Origin: Symsagittifera roscoffensis | Lineage: Eukaryota; Xenacoelomorpha; Acoela; Convolutidae | Reading direction: 5' to 3' | NCBI RefSeq assembly: GCF_963678635.1 | Contig: NC_087067.1 | Location: 26,605,547 to 26,669,546, forward strand | DNA: 64,000 nt | In this document: positions 47,908-58,624 of the stretch, one piece after another | Layout of the letters: every line of letters starts with the position of its first letter | Position numbering within the stretch: the first letter of the stretch is position 1 | Notes under the pieces: generated by a model | What the model was told of the DNA's origin: nothing | Seen by the model: only the letters and a program-made list of their open reading frames with translations | The model's database searches: none | Translations under genes and position numbers: made by a program

Positions 47908-50829
47908 TCAACTCACAAACTCGTCGATTCCAAACCTCACAAGTGGTCTCCTTACTCGAGTTTGTCGACCGCCGTCATCTGCAGTGCCAATTTCCATCAC
48001 TGGTTCAGCAGCCATCGGCTCACCCGGAGGTCTGCCTTCCGCCTCACTCGGTAGATTTGCAGGCTCCTCTTCCCTTCTGGCCTCCAGCTCCGTCGCATCG
48101 TACGTCTCAATCGCATCTTCTTCCCTCCTAGCCACTTCTCGCATCATTCGCTGTGGTGGATAAGCAAAGTGTTCGGGCATCACCCTGTTTCGTACATTTC
48201 GCCCAGCTGGATTAACTTGTGGTTCCGTCGGTCGATTTCTCACAGGCAACAGTCTCACTGGTACATCTCTTGGGCCTGAGTCATGATTAAAACCCTCCCG
48301 GTTGTTTTGCCATAACAACTCATCATCGTCATACATCTCCGGATCGTCGAAGAAGTTAACCGACCGGTAAGGTGTCGGTCGCTTACTTGCTGTAGCCTCC
48401 TCTGACTGGGCTGTCTCTTCTTTGACTCGCTTCAGCTTGTTGAAGTGCAGGAACTTCACTTTGTTCGTAGTCGACTCCTTTGCCACCTTGTAGTTCACCT
48501 CGGACATTCTCGCCAGTACAACATAAGTTCCGTCCCACGGATCGAAGTGCTTCTTCGACTTGAACTTTTCTTTCGCCCACACCCATACTTTATCGCCAGT
48601 TGTATAGGGTTCTCCATGAACTTTCTTCCAATACTGATCCTCCTGTCGACGTTGATCCGTCCCAACGATTTCCCTCGCACTGCTATGAGCATCTCGGAAA
48701 AGCTCATCCAGTTCCTCTACAAAAGCATCCTTCGTCAACACTTCATCGTGAGGTTTCGCGTAGAAGAGGTCAATGGGATACTGGAATTCTTGACCGTGAA
48801 CCAAACTAAACGGCGTAGCTCCCGTCACCCGATGAATTGTCGTGTTGCACACAAAGCTCAAATACGGCAACATCGTATCCCATGTCCTCGGATTCTCCAA
48901 CAAATACTTCAAAATCACCTTCGCCATCTTATCATTGTATCGCCCCGTCAGTTCTCTGCCTTCAGGTTTGTAGGGCAACGTCGCTGTTATCTCAATTCCC
49001 AAAAGTCGGCACATCTCCTTGATCAGTTTACTGCCAAACACTTTTCCTTGGTCCGTACGCAAAGCATTGGGAGTTCCAAACTTCAGCACCCAATGTTCCA
49101 CGATTGCTTGAGCCACATCTGATGCCTCTGTCGAAACAAGGGGAATCGCAATCGCATACATTGTGAACATATCCGTCATCACCAGTATGTGCTTCGCTTT
49201 CGTCTGAGTTGCCATCGTCACAGGACCCAAAATGTCCACTGCCACCGTACTGAGTCTGATCCCTGGATCAAACGGAGCCTGAACCGCAGCTCGCTTCCTT
49301 TTCCCGCTGACATTCTGTGCTGCCTGGCTTAAGCACCACTGAACTTTCCTTTCGACGTCCGTCCTCATCGTCGGCCACCAAAATCTTCGTCGTATCCTCG
49401 CCAACATCTTTTCCACTGCAAGTTGTCCCCCACTGGTCTCCATTGAATCGAGCTGTCCCAGGAGTTCTTTTCGTCCTGCTGCTGGAACTACCGTCAGAAG
49501 TGTCGGTTTCGACCCATCTCTCTGGAACCATTTCTTGTAAAGTGTTCCACCTCGAATACTCAACTCGTCCCACCTCGACCAGTATGCGAGTGCCTCAGGT
49601 CCGTACTGAATTGCCTGTCCCTTTGGAATGAGATTCATTCCCAAAGAAGGCATACCGCTCGTCTCGTCAGCTGTTCCCGCCCAGTAGAATACTTGCGCAA
49701 TCGCTTCATCTTTTTTCTGCATCGTCGCAATCTCTTCTTTCGTTCGTTCCCATCGAATCGCGTCGCCGTCGCCTTCATCGCTCACCTCTGTCTCTTGAAC
49801 CACTGCCACCATCTCTGGTCTTCCGCCACGACTCCATCTCAAAGCTTCCTCCAACGAAACAGGCTTGGGGCATCCATACATCTCGTCCTTTTCAACTTCG
49901 TTCTCTTGGACCATGTTTACACTGTGACTCTCATAGTTGGCCGGCCAACCCTCTGGGATTTCATCCGGTACATCGCTGGACATCTTATTTGTCATAATTG
50001 GTCTATCCCTCCGATTCGCTTCCAACTTGTTCTTCTCTCCTGGGTCTGGAGGAACTGTGGGTAACAGCTGGGGAGCCTTATAACTCACTGGCACAACCGA
50101 TCCTTCCGTAGTGCCCGTCCACAAGTTGTCTCTACCGAGTTCTAACGAACAGTTGTACTCCCTCATTGATCTGAGACCGAGTACCATCTCAGCCTTCAGT
50201 TCGGGTACCACCAGAGCCTCGATTTCATCATCGATGACACCTAACTTAAAATTCGTCGTTATGCAACCGTCAACAACGACTCTCTTTCCGTCCGCTGTCT
50301 CCAAGTGGCCCCTGTACTGTTCTATCTCCGGTCCCTCAACAATTTTTCGAGCCATTTCACTTCGTATCAAATTCGTCGTGGCCCCCGTGTCCAATAAGGT
50401 GTCCATGTTCGTTCCTCCAACGCAAGCATCTACGTAAGCTCCATACGGATCATTTGTCAAATGACTGATACCCACACACTCGTATCGCATCTTCGTTTGA
50501 CGATTCGCATTCGCCCCTGTATCATTCGTATTCTCCCCTGAATCGTTTGCATTCTCCGTGGTTCGTGGCAAACGCTGCAATATTGTCCTCACATGCTCCC
50601 TGTCAAGCATCGAGTCGTCTTCGCATTTGTCTTCACGCATTCGCTGAGTCCCGATGATCCGTCTGGGATCCTCAACTGTCGCTGGAGGTCGTCTGACACC
50701 CCGTTGCTTCTCATATTCGGCCGGAACAAAGCCTCCCTCGAACTCGTCTACTGTCCCGGCCCCTGGTAGTTTAAATGGTTCGCACTTCTTTGGGGACACC
50801 CTTTCGCGATGTGGCCCACCTGTCCACAA
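47908..50829 (-). CDS. pol: Gypsy protease-integrase-like polyprotein without RT/RNase H
   Basis: A 973-codon uninterrupted frame. An aspartic protease lies at about residues 130-235 (LLDTGATTNLI at about 145, VLGLRSM at about 216). About 240-355 is an acidic linker where RT and RNase H should lie but do not. About 356-450 resembles the linker that normally follows RNase H. An integrase zinc-domain remnant lies at about 450-505, retaining only one (C499) of the four HHCC ligands. The rve core is at about 520-690 with D532 and D593, but the third catalytic position, 35 residues on, is Gly (G629). A GPY/F-like module follows at about 761-790 (FDPWDGTYVVLARM), then a Pro/Arg/Glu-rich tail. The element cannot self-replicate and its integrase is probably inactive. 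Whether the long open frame is maintained or just recent is unknown. Confidence 0.88.
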   Translation of the reverse strand: MWTGGPHRERVSPKKCEPFKLPGAGTVDEFEGGFVPAEYEKQRGVRRPPATVEDPRRIIGTQRMREDKCEDDSMLDREHVRTILQRLPRTTENANDSGENTNDTGANANRQTKMRYECVGISHLTNDPYGAYVDACVGGTNMDTLLDTGATTNLIRSEMARKIVEGPEIEQYRGHLETADGKRVVVDGCITTNFKLGVIDDEIEALVVPELKAEMVLGLRSMREYNCSLELGRDNLWTGTTEGSVVPVSYKAPQLLPTVPPDPGEKNKLEANRRDRPIMTNKMSSDVPDEIPEGWPANYESHSVNMVQENEVEKDEMYGCPKPVSLEEALRWSRGGRPEMVAVVQETEVSDEGDGDAIRWERTKEEIATMQKKDEAIAQVFYWAGTADETSGMPSLGMNLIPKGQAIQYGPEALAYWSRWDELSIRGGTLYKKWFQRDGSKPTLLTVVPAAGRKELLGQLDSMETSGGQLAVEKMLARIRRRFWWPTMRTDVERKVQWCLSQAAQNVSGKRKRAAVQAPFDPGIRLSTVAVDILGPVTMATQTKAKHILVMTDMFTMYAIAIPLVSTEASDVAQAIVEHWVLKFGTPNALRTDQGKVFGSKLIKEMCRLLGIEITATLPYKPEGRELTGRYNDKMAKVILKYLLENPRTWDTMLPYLSFVCNTTIHRVTGATPFSLVHGQEFQYPIDLFYAKPHDEVLTKDAFVEELDELFRDAHSSAREIVGTDQRRQEDQYWKKVHGEPYTTGDKVWVWAKEKFKSKKHFDPWDGTYVVLARMSEVNYKVAKESTTNKVKFLHFNKLKRVKEETAQSEEATASKRPTPYRSVNFFDDPEMYDDDELLWQNNREGFNHDSGPRDVPVRLLPVRNRPTEPQVNPAGRNVRNRVMPEHFAYPPQRMMREVARREEDAIETYDATELEARREEEPANLPSEAEGRPPGEPMAAEPVMEIGTADDGGRQTRVRRPLVRFGIDEFVS

Positions 50830-51908
50830 TTAAAACAAGCACCTTGGGTCCATGGATTCTTCAAACCGTATCGGCCAGCACCGTTTGCCGCGCTGTTCTG
50901 ACCGTTTCCTCCAGGTTCAAACAACTACCTTTGCTGGGGAGGGGTCTCCTGTTGGGGTCGGCCGTCGGGGTTGGGAGTAGGGGTAAGAGAACTTACTAGT
51001 TGTCCCATCATAGCTGTCATGCTCTGCATCTGATTCATCACATCATCGTGTCTCGAGTTCTGAATATCCATTTGCTTCGCCAGCTCATTCTGGCGCGCGC
51101 CCTGCATCTGCATCTGCGTTGCAATCTGTTCCAACCGCTGTTCCGTACTTTTCTGCCACTTTGTCAAGTCGGCCTGCAATTGCTGGGCCTCGCCTGCTTG
51201 ATACTCGCCACCGATAACTCCGGATTCTATGCCTGGAATATCGTGCATTTCCCGAACGGCATTTGGACGCCTTCTGTTGCGCAGTCTGACTGTCCTACTA
51301 GCCATCTCTAGAGTTTGGGCCCGAGCCACAGCTTGACCAAAGCTATCGAAATCTTCACGAAGGAGCAACTCTTGGAGATCCGCATCGAATATTCCGTCGA
51401 TGAATTGCTCACGGTTCATATCGTCTCGAATCTGCACTGGCATATTCGCATTCGCTACCTCGCCCACTGATCGCACTCGTCGAGAGAACTCCCTCAAATC
51501 TTCTTTTTCGCCCTGCATGAGGCTTTTGAATTCAGCTCGCGCAGTCGATCTGGTCTGGAATGGCATCATCCTCTGGTCCAGCTCTGCGATCATTCTGCCT
51601 AGCGTTGGCTCGGCAAATCCATCGACCTCTTCTCTAAAGTGGGCTGGCATGCTGGTGAACTCATCCAAAGCCCAACCCGTCAAACACGTTGGCAGCACCA
51701 TTCTAGCTTGCTCATCGTCCCATCGATTGGCATCTGTGACCCAGGCAAAGTGTTTTCTCCAGTCCGCCCAGTTCTGATAACTACTGGAGGGAAACCGATC
51801 TGGTCGTATCGTACCAAATCCAAACACTGCCTGCTGCCGGTCAAGAGCATTCGCCGCTGCCACCGCAGCCTCCGCCATGAGCTGTCGATCCTCGTCGTTC
51901 ATGGCCAT
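50748..51908 (-). pseudogene. gag: Gypsy gag with in-frame amber codon before the zinc knuckle
   Basis: A 327-codon frame from the Met at 51908, about 100 nt after the PBS. It has a retrotransposon gag core (YQNWADWRKHF, LREFSRRVRSVG, FIDGIFDADLQELLL) and a Gln-rich coiled-coil end. A TAG at 50925-50927 stops it. Past the TAG the same frame encodes a CCHC knuckle, CFNCGQVGHIAKGC, before ending at 50748. Gag overlaps the protease frame, which lies in a different frame, so a ribosomal frameshift was the ancestral link. The TAG is either a disabling mutation or a readthrough signal. Confidence 0.85.
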
Positions 51909-51992
51909 CGTTCTTCGATCGTTCGCTCGTTACTTCGCACTGTTCGTCGTCACAGTCTCGCACAAATCGTTGCAGCTACAATCCTGAGAAGC

Positions 51993-52010
51993 GCCCACCC
52001 AGGAGCGCCA
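51993..52010 (-). promoter_or_regulatory. Gypsy primer binding site
   Basis: In element sense TGGCGCTCCTGGGTGGGC, one base inside the 5' LTR end. It starts with TGG and can pair with an 18-nt tRNA 3' end; the isotype was not assigned. Confidence 0.8.
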
Positions 52011-52011
52011 C

Positions 52012-53880
52012 TGTAAACGTTGGGGAATTCACAATATCTCTGGGCCGGTCTCTCGCTATTTCACACCGCCGCAATATATTCCCTTTAATACTGAGGTCAG
52101 CGGGGCAACCGATTCCCAGTACTGTTTACAATTCCAAAAGGGTTGATTTGGTGGTTGGCCGTTCTGTATCGTACTACGCTGCTTGCCCCTAGGTTTGTGC
52201 TTTCTCGACTGTATCTCGCTCGCAATCATAAATCCAACATTACCACATTACTTTAAATGCCAAGTTCAAAATGCCAATCAAAGCTATGCTAAACAAATAA
52301 CAAGTGCAACTTCAACTTAATTCAAGCTATATTTACATATCAAAGTGCCCAAGGACTTTATTTAATTATCCCATATCTTTTTCCTTTTTCCATGCCTAGG
52401 ATAAATTCCCAGTGAACTTAATTTCCCGTTTATCATAATCCAAAAAATCACATACGTAACCTATTCAAATTTTAATCAAATCGACCTTCAGGGTAAGCCG
52501 TTCCTTCAACCGGTGTCCAATTGAGCCAATAAAACATTCCCCAGAAGCCAATGGAATATCCTGTACATTCCTAACATTTAAGTTAGTTAATTCTCTATTC
52601 CCTTGTCTAAATTGCCAATATAATATGTGACTACTTTTCTGTGCCATTGACGCATTTCTATTAATAGTTTATTCACCAAGTCAGATTGAACCCAATGTTT
52701 GTTTAGCTAACTCTTAATAGTTCCAACAACATACCACTTTACTTTAAGCCAAGATATTCCATCGAATTCAGGGAAATGCCTAACTAAATTCCCATACATG
52801 CCCATCACCACCCAAGATCAATAACATAGCTTCATTAACCTTGCTGATTACAAATCATACAATTTGGGCTATTTTCCGGTGCTAAATTTAAGGATTTTGG
52901 AGCTGAAAATCCAAAAGGTCAAATAAAGGTCAACCCGGGGTCACCCGGGGTCAAATTCCCCATAATCGGTTCGAGGTCACATGGGAGTCCTACCTACCAA
53001 GTTTCATCCATATCTGACCAATGCTTCCCAAGTTATCCCGTTTTAAAGTCCGTTATCACTTTTCCCGGAAAAGGTCAATTAGCACCGGAAAGGTCAACTG
53101 GGAACTAAGACTTACAGGGATCCTTTTTACCGGGGTAAGTCATACTACACATAAGTACCTTAAAATCGATATGCCCTCGCTCATTATTTTTCGCAAATTG
53201 CCTATTAACACCTCCAAGGGGTGATTTTCCCAAGTGCTAATAGCCCGTGCCCTTGGCACCCAATCGGGTCATCATCCTAACATATGATAGACCATGTCAC
53301 TATCTATCATCCCTGTAAGTTTCAGCTCCCTAGGGTCATTGTGGGTCCAGAAATAGCCTCCAGAAGTTGGGTGGGGGTTTGGTTGTTTAGGGCGTAAATC
53401 GGGCCGGGGTGACCTTGGGGTTCCGAAACTTCAAACTTAAGTTTCCCTCGCCCAGGGCTACCACATATATAAAAATGAGCTCAATCGGACCAGTAGTTAA
53501 GGATTTCCGGTGGGGCCATTTGCACTTCCGGGAACCGTTATCACTCGGCCCCGGGGGGTCGGGCGGATCCGGCTCTTTGCATGCCCGGGTCAAATCATCT
53601 CTAGTATCACTCCACTAAATTTCATGAAGTTCGCCCCGGTAGTTCCCGAGTTGGGGGGAGTTTCCGTGAGCTGTTGCATTGACTATTTTCACTAAGGAGG
53701 GGGATTAATTCCATGGACTTAAGTAAACACAAGTTTAATTCGATCTTAACTTAACTACTTTATTATTTACCAATTGCTCCAGACTAAATCAACGATTAAG
53801 CTCTACTACTACTTAGTTTGCATGTTCAAGGTTCAAAGGAAAAGCTATGTACGTTATACCTTAGAATCACCAATTCTACA
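52012..53880 (-). repeat. 5' LTR of the Gypsy element (1869 bp, internally deleted)
   Basis: Same ends as the left LTR. It lacks 484 bp between GCAATCA and TAAATCC. A TCA microhomology at both edges in the intact copy points to a deletion in this LTR after integration. Confidence 0.9.
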
Positions 53881-54207
53881 GTCATGGCATAATTAGTCGG
53901 CATGTCAATTTTCATGACACTAGGACAAAGTGAACAGTAACCTCAAATATAAAAATTTGTAGGTGGGGGGGGGGGGTAGGAAAAAGAGCCCCGAGCTCTC
54001 CCAAAGCACTAAAAAGACCCTGTTTTGGTCAAATTTTCTGCAGCGCAATCAAAATTAAAAAAAAAACAGGCTAAAAAAGGCGTTTTAAGGCATTTTTTAG
54101 AAAATTTTGACCAAAAAATTGCGTTTTTTTTGGCGGGCGCTCCCCCCTTAAAGTAAGTTTAAATTGGCGCCTAAGGCGCCTTTAGAAAATTTTTAGGGTC
54201 CGTCACC

Positions 54208-54577
54208 GGCTCTTTTTCCTTTTCCCCCCACCTCACTCAAACATGACTTTTATGGTCTAACGAGTGGTTTTACAAAGTTAATTATGAAGACCAAATATGT
54301 TTCTCATAACCTAATTAGTCTGCATGCCAATTTTCATGACAATCGGACAACGTGAACAGTAACTTCAAATATAAAAATTTGGCTCTTTTTCCTTCCTCCC
54401 ACCTGCAAATTTTATATTTCAAGCTAGTGTTCGCTTTGTCCGATTCTCGTGAAAATTGACATGCAGACTAATTAGGCCATCACAAACATATTTGGTCTTC
54501 ATAATTAACCTTGTAAAACTACTCGTTAGACCATAAAATCCATGTTTGAGTGAGATGGGGAGAAAGGAAAAAGAGCC
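54208..54577. repeat. Large imperfect inverted repeat (foldback)
   Basis: Arms of about 175 bp (54208-54385 and 54401-54577) run from GGCTCTTTTTCC through CTCACTCAAACATG and the AAATATGTTT segment to AAATATAAAAATTT and back inverted. The same arm sequence recurs at both Gypsy flanks and in the array downstream. Confidence 0.8.
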
Positions 54578-54862
54578 AAAAATTTGCAGGTGGGGGGAAA
54601 AGGAAAAAGAGCCCCGTCACCAAATATGGATATCTCAAAATTACTTTGGGTCGGCAGTGGGTCCAATCCCTGAGGGGGAGGGGGCGTCCGCCCCCCTCCC
54701 TAAATCCACCCCTGATATTTGGTCTGTCTGCATACACAACCTTGTAGCACCATGGTTAGAGCATGAAATTGATGTTTTGGTCAAGTTGGTAGAAGGAAAA
54801 AACCGCATTTAAGGTCGGCTTTTTTTTCTTTCCCCCCACCTGCAAATTTTTATAAGTAAAAT

Positions 54863-56444
54863 ACTGTTCACATTGAACGATTGTCATGAAAATTGCGGAC
54901 TAATTAGGCCATGACAAACATATTTGGTCTTCATAATCAACCTTGTGAAACCAATCGTTAGACCATAAAATTGATGCTGGTGTGAGGTGAGGGGGGTGGG
55001 GGATGGAAAAAGAGCTTTTAAGTCAAACAGGTACACAAAATTGGCACCAAGCTGTGGTTGGTGTTATTCAAGATAGCGCGCATGCAGCATTCTCAAAATG
55101 CGAGATCAAGAAATGTCGCGAATTCGATCGAACCAAGTCAAAAAATTATTGTGGTTAAAAGTATGGTGTTCCAAGGAAAGTTGAAAAGGTGTAAGTGTGG
55201 TATTCAGGGATAGAAAGTTATGCAGTTCGAGGTGAGGGCTTAGGTCTATCCGGTTCAAGTGAGTAGGTAGATCTATCGGGTTTAAGTACAAGGGCAGATC
55301 TAGGTCAACCAAAATGATTTTCCGAGCTTTCCCAAAGCACTAAAAAGACGCTGTTGCCAAAAGTTCTGCGCCGCAGACCAAACTCTGTTCACATTGAAAC
55401 GATTGTCATGAAAATTGACATGCAGACTAATTAGGTAATGAAAAACATATTTGGTCTGCGTAATCAACCTTGTAAAACCAATTGTTAGACCATAAAATTG
55501 TTGCTCGTGTGAGGCGAGGGGGGTGGGGGGATGAAAAAAGAGCTTTTAGGTCGAACAGATATACAAAATTGGCACCAAGCTGTGGTTGGTGTTATTCAAG
55601 ATAGCGCGCAGGCAGCATACTCAAAATGCAAGATCAAGAAATGTCGCGAATTCGATCGAACCAAGTCAAAAATTTGTTAGGGTTAAAAAAATGGTGTTCC
55701 AAGGAAAGTTTACAAGGTGTAAGTGTGGTATTCAGGGATAGAAAGTGATGCAGTTCGAGGTGAGGGTTAAGGTCTATCCGGTTTAAGTGAGTAGGTAGGT
55801 CTATCGGGTTTAAGAACACGGGCGGATCTATAGGTCAACCAAAATGATTTTCCGAGCTTTCCCAAAGCACTAAAAAGACGCTGTTGCCAAAAGTTCTGCG
55901 CCGCAGACCAAACTCTGTTCACATTGAAACGATTGTCATGGAAATTGACATGCAGACTAATTAGGTAATGAAAAACATATTTGGTCTGCGTAATCAACCT
56001 TGTAAAACCAATTGTTAGACCATAAAATTGTTGCTCGTGTGAGGCGAGGGGGGTGGGGGGATGAAAAAAGAGCTTTTAGGTCGAACAGATATACAAAATT
56101 GGCACCAAGCTGTAGTTGGTGTTATTCAAGATAGCGCGCAGGCAGCATACTCAAAATGCAAGATCAAGAAATGTCGCGAATTCGATCGAACCAAGTCAAA
56201 AATTTGTTAGGGTTAAAAAAAATGGTGTTCCAAGGAAAGTTTACAAGGTGTAAGTGTGGTATTCAGGGATAGAAAGTGATGCAGTTCGAGGTGAGGGTTA
56301 AGGTCTATCCGGTTTAAGTGAGTAGGTAGGTCTATCGGGTTTAAGAACACGGGCGGATCTATAGGTCAACCAAAATGATTTTCCGAGCTTTCCCAAAGCA
56401 CTAAAAAGACGCTGTTGCCATAAGTTCTGCGCCGCAGACAAAAT
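54863..56444. repeat. Three-unit tandem array, about 520-530 bp per unit
   Basis: Units start at about 54863, 55384 and 55915, each with CTGTTCACATTGAA, GGCACCAAGCTGTG and AGATAGCGCGCA. Units 2 and 3 are nearly identical and unit 1 is more diverged. Each unit contains a TIR-like GGGC(A/G)GATCTA motif, linking the array to the hAT-like family next to it. No coding role is visible. Confidence 0.88.
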
Positions 56445-56698
56445 TTTGAAAAAATAGCGTTTTTAGGCACTTTTTGGAAAATGGTTACCTTAAAATTGCG
56501 TTTTTTTTCAGCACGCGCTCCACCCTAGAAATTAGTATATATTTTGGCGCCAAAGGCGCCATTAGAAAAACTTCTGGGTCCGTTAGCCATAAAAGGATAT
56601 CCCAAAGTAGTACAAAGGGGGCCCTTTGGGTCGGCAGGGTGTCGAATCCCTGAGAAAAGAAGGCGATCCCCCCGCCCGGCTCCTAAATCTGCCTCTGT
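56445..56698. mobile_element. Terminal piece of a second hAT-like copy
   Basis: Continues the repeat family after the tandem array, with a GGCGCCAAAGGCGCC palindrome (56546-56560). It ends at CCTAAATCTGCCTCTG, whose inverse CAGAGGCAGATTTAGG matches the TIR of the neighbouring element. Its partner end was not located. Confidence 0.5.
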
Positions 56699-57449
56699 TT
56701 AAGAATCTACCTGTGTTTTAACAGGGGACGGGAAAAATTTAGTCTTAAGTCGAAAGGGGAAAATATGGGGGAGATATTATGAGGTTTAAAAGGAAGCACG
56801 TTTGGTGGCGGAGCGTCTTCAATAGCCAGTCCAAATCTATGTATGCGTAGTTGTTTTAATGACTTCATTAAATTGTTCAAAAAACTAAATCAAAATTAAT
56901 GAAAAATTCAAAATTGATTTAAGCAGAAGAAGTAGAAGCTCCAAACAGGAGAATTGTCCAGACTTTCTAAGAAAGTGAAGAATATATATTTTTTTATTCA
57001 GTCCAATTTTTAATAAAACTCTGGTCATTCAGGGAATCTATATCTTGATCTGCATGGACCCAGCCCGACGTGCACTCTATATTGCACACATATAGCCCCA
57101 ATCAACAAAATTCTTTGTTTAAGTCTTGAAATTAAACGATTTCAATGACAATTCAGAATTGATTGATATGTTCCTTTGATCATAACGTTTGAAACCCATG
57201 TTTTTTAGCTAAAAAACCATTTCAACTTAAACTTTGTTAATTGTTAAGGACCACTACAAGTTGGGCTGTTAAAGCCAGTATAGTGGCTCTGAAATAATTT
57301 TAAATGTACCTAATTTGTTTGGTAATGAAATGCAATTTATACTTCTTCAAATAAACCTTATAAACCTTATCAAATAAACCTTATATATTAACTTTCCACG
57401 AGTCGTGTAAGCTGCTCGTTTTATCGCCCACTACAAATTATCCCACACT
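56699..57449. other. AT-rich stretch, nothing recognised
   Basis: Contains a short AAATAAACCTTAT triplication at about 57350-57385. No gene or element end seen. Confidence 0.4.
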
Positions 57450-57640
57450 ACAAAATCGTTCCAAGTTGAATTGCGACAGCTAATTGTTATTATTAATTTC
57501 ATTAATCACTCAAGTTACAAGGCTTAAATTTTTATCTGATCAGCCTAAAATTAATAGCTTTGCCAATGTTTAATTTAACAAAAACTTGAAGGGCAGTCCG
57601 AATATTCAGGGCTTTGCCCTGATACGAACAATTTTGTTTG
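57450..57640. repeat. Dispersed repeat copy sharing its end with the SINE-like repeat
   Basis: Starts CACACTACAAAATCGTTCCA and ends ATTCAGGGCTTTGCCCTGAT then ACGAACA. The end matches 41945-41985 in the SINE-like repeat, so the two belong to one family or share a tail. Confidence 0.55.
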
Positions 57641-57762
57641 TGATTATGCGCGCTAGACTTCTAGAAGAGTTGAGCGTGTTTCCCGGGAGGTAAATGGTGA
57701 ATAAGTACGGGAAAAGATGGGATGTCGATTTTTAGGGTGAAGTGTCAAGCAAATATGTACCA

Positions 57763-58624
57763 GGGTTGACACATAGACCGAAAAGATTAATCATACAATT
57801 CCATAACCTAAGACTATGAAAAAATACTAGTCATACAAATTTCATACATTTTGCTAATGTGTCATCGAATTTTCAAAGAACTTTTTTCTTGTTTTGGCAT
57901 AAAAGTCGGTGTATCGTACTAAACAAAAAGAAAAACTTTTTGTCAAAAAAATTGCAATCCTACAATTTCCATATATTGAATTTGTATGACTAGCAGTTTT
58001 TTCACGGCGACAACAAAAAATTTTCAAAGTAAATTTGAAAAGGACCCAAAATTTTTTAGTTTTTTTATTTCAACCGTAAATCGAATTTTGTAGTCAATTA
58101 TCTTCCAAAAGAAGCTTTTTTGCATGCAAAACATACTTTTTATGTGCATAACGTAGTCATATCCTTCTTTTGATATCCTACTTTTTGTGTGCATATCCTT
58201 CTTTTGATAATGTTTTTTTACCAAAAACTCAAAAAACTATTATTTTTGCACGGCATAATTATGTATGTTAATAATCATCTTTGAAAATTTTTGCGAAAAA
58301 CTAAAAGTTTGATAGTTTCAGTATATGATTTGTCTTAGAAAATTTTTTTACCTTTCAGGTCGGTTCCAAAGCATTGTAAATGCAAAACCTTTGGTGACTA
58401 TAGTTTTAGGTAAACTATAGTTTTTGTCACTTGTGTTCGCTCACGAACACATCCTCCAAAAATTTTTTGTTTATGGGAAAATGCTGGTATACCATTTCCA
58501 TATGAAAAATTACTAATCATAGAACTTTCATACAATTTTCTGTACTGATGGAATTGCATGGAAAGGGTATGACTAGCATTTTTCCAGATCTGAAAATTGT
58601 ATGACTAGTGTTTTTGGTCAACCC
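57763..58624. mobile_element. Non-autonomous element with GGGTTGAC inverted ends
   Basis: Bounded by GGGTTGAC and GTCAACCC. The interior repeats short motifs such as CTAGTCATACAA and its inverse several times (57820, 57960, 58510, 58560, 58595). There is no coding capacity and no clear target duplication. Assignment to a superfamily is not possible. Confidence 0.45.

Larger units (their letters stand above)
45176..53880 (-). mobile_element. Ty3/Gypsy LTR element lacking RT and RNase H
   Basis: An 8705-bp element on the minus strand, with long LTRs of 2355 bp (left, 3') and 1869 bp (right, 5'). PBS and PPT are in place, and a near-perfect 5-bp target duplication flanks it (GTTAT left, GTCAT right). 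The split repeat reads continuously across the site, confirming both ends. The internal region (47531-52011) encodes gag and a protease-integrase-like frame, but nothing with RT or RNase H motifs. It is therefore non-autonomous. The integrase has also lost key residues. The coding part is markedly richer in GC than the surrounding DNA. Confidence 0.93.
44970..54714. mobile_element. hAT-like non-autonomous element with foldback interior, split by the Gypsy insertion
   Basis: The left end CAGGGGTGGATCTAGGATTT and the right end, read inverted, CAGGGGTGGATTTAGGGAGG form terminal inverted repeats of hAT type. Flanking 8-mers TTTTTTGG and ATATTTGG agree at six of eight positions, compatible with a decayed 8-bp duplication. 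Without the Gypsy insertion the element is about 1.04 kb and non-coding. It is rich in G-runs and internal inverted repeats, with a 15-bp GGCGCC palindrome at 54166-54180. Confidence 0.6.

Noticed and set aside
48445-49122. 225-codon plus-strand frame and other plus-strand frames across 47.9-51.9 kb
   Set aside because: Antisense shadows of the Gypsy gag and protease-integrase frames, which carry real domain motifs.
55106-55819. Similar minus-strand frames of 68 and 61 codons rich in Leu/Asn/His
   Set aside because: Similarity follows from the tandem array units; the third unit breaks the frame and no domain is visible.
54863-56444. CRISPR-like repeat array
   Set aside because: Units are about 530 bp tandem repeats without spacers, in a eukaryotic context.
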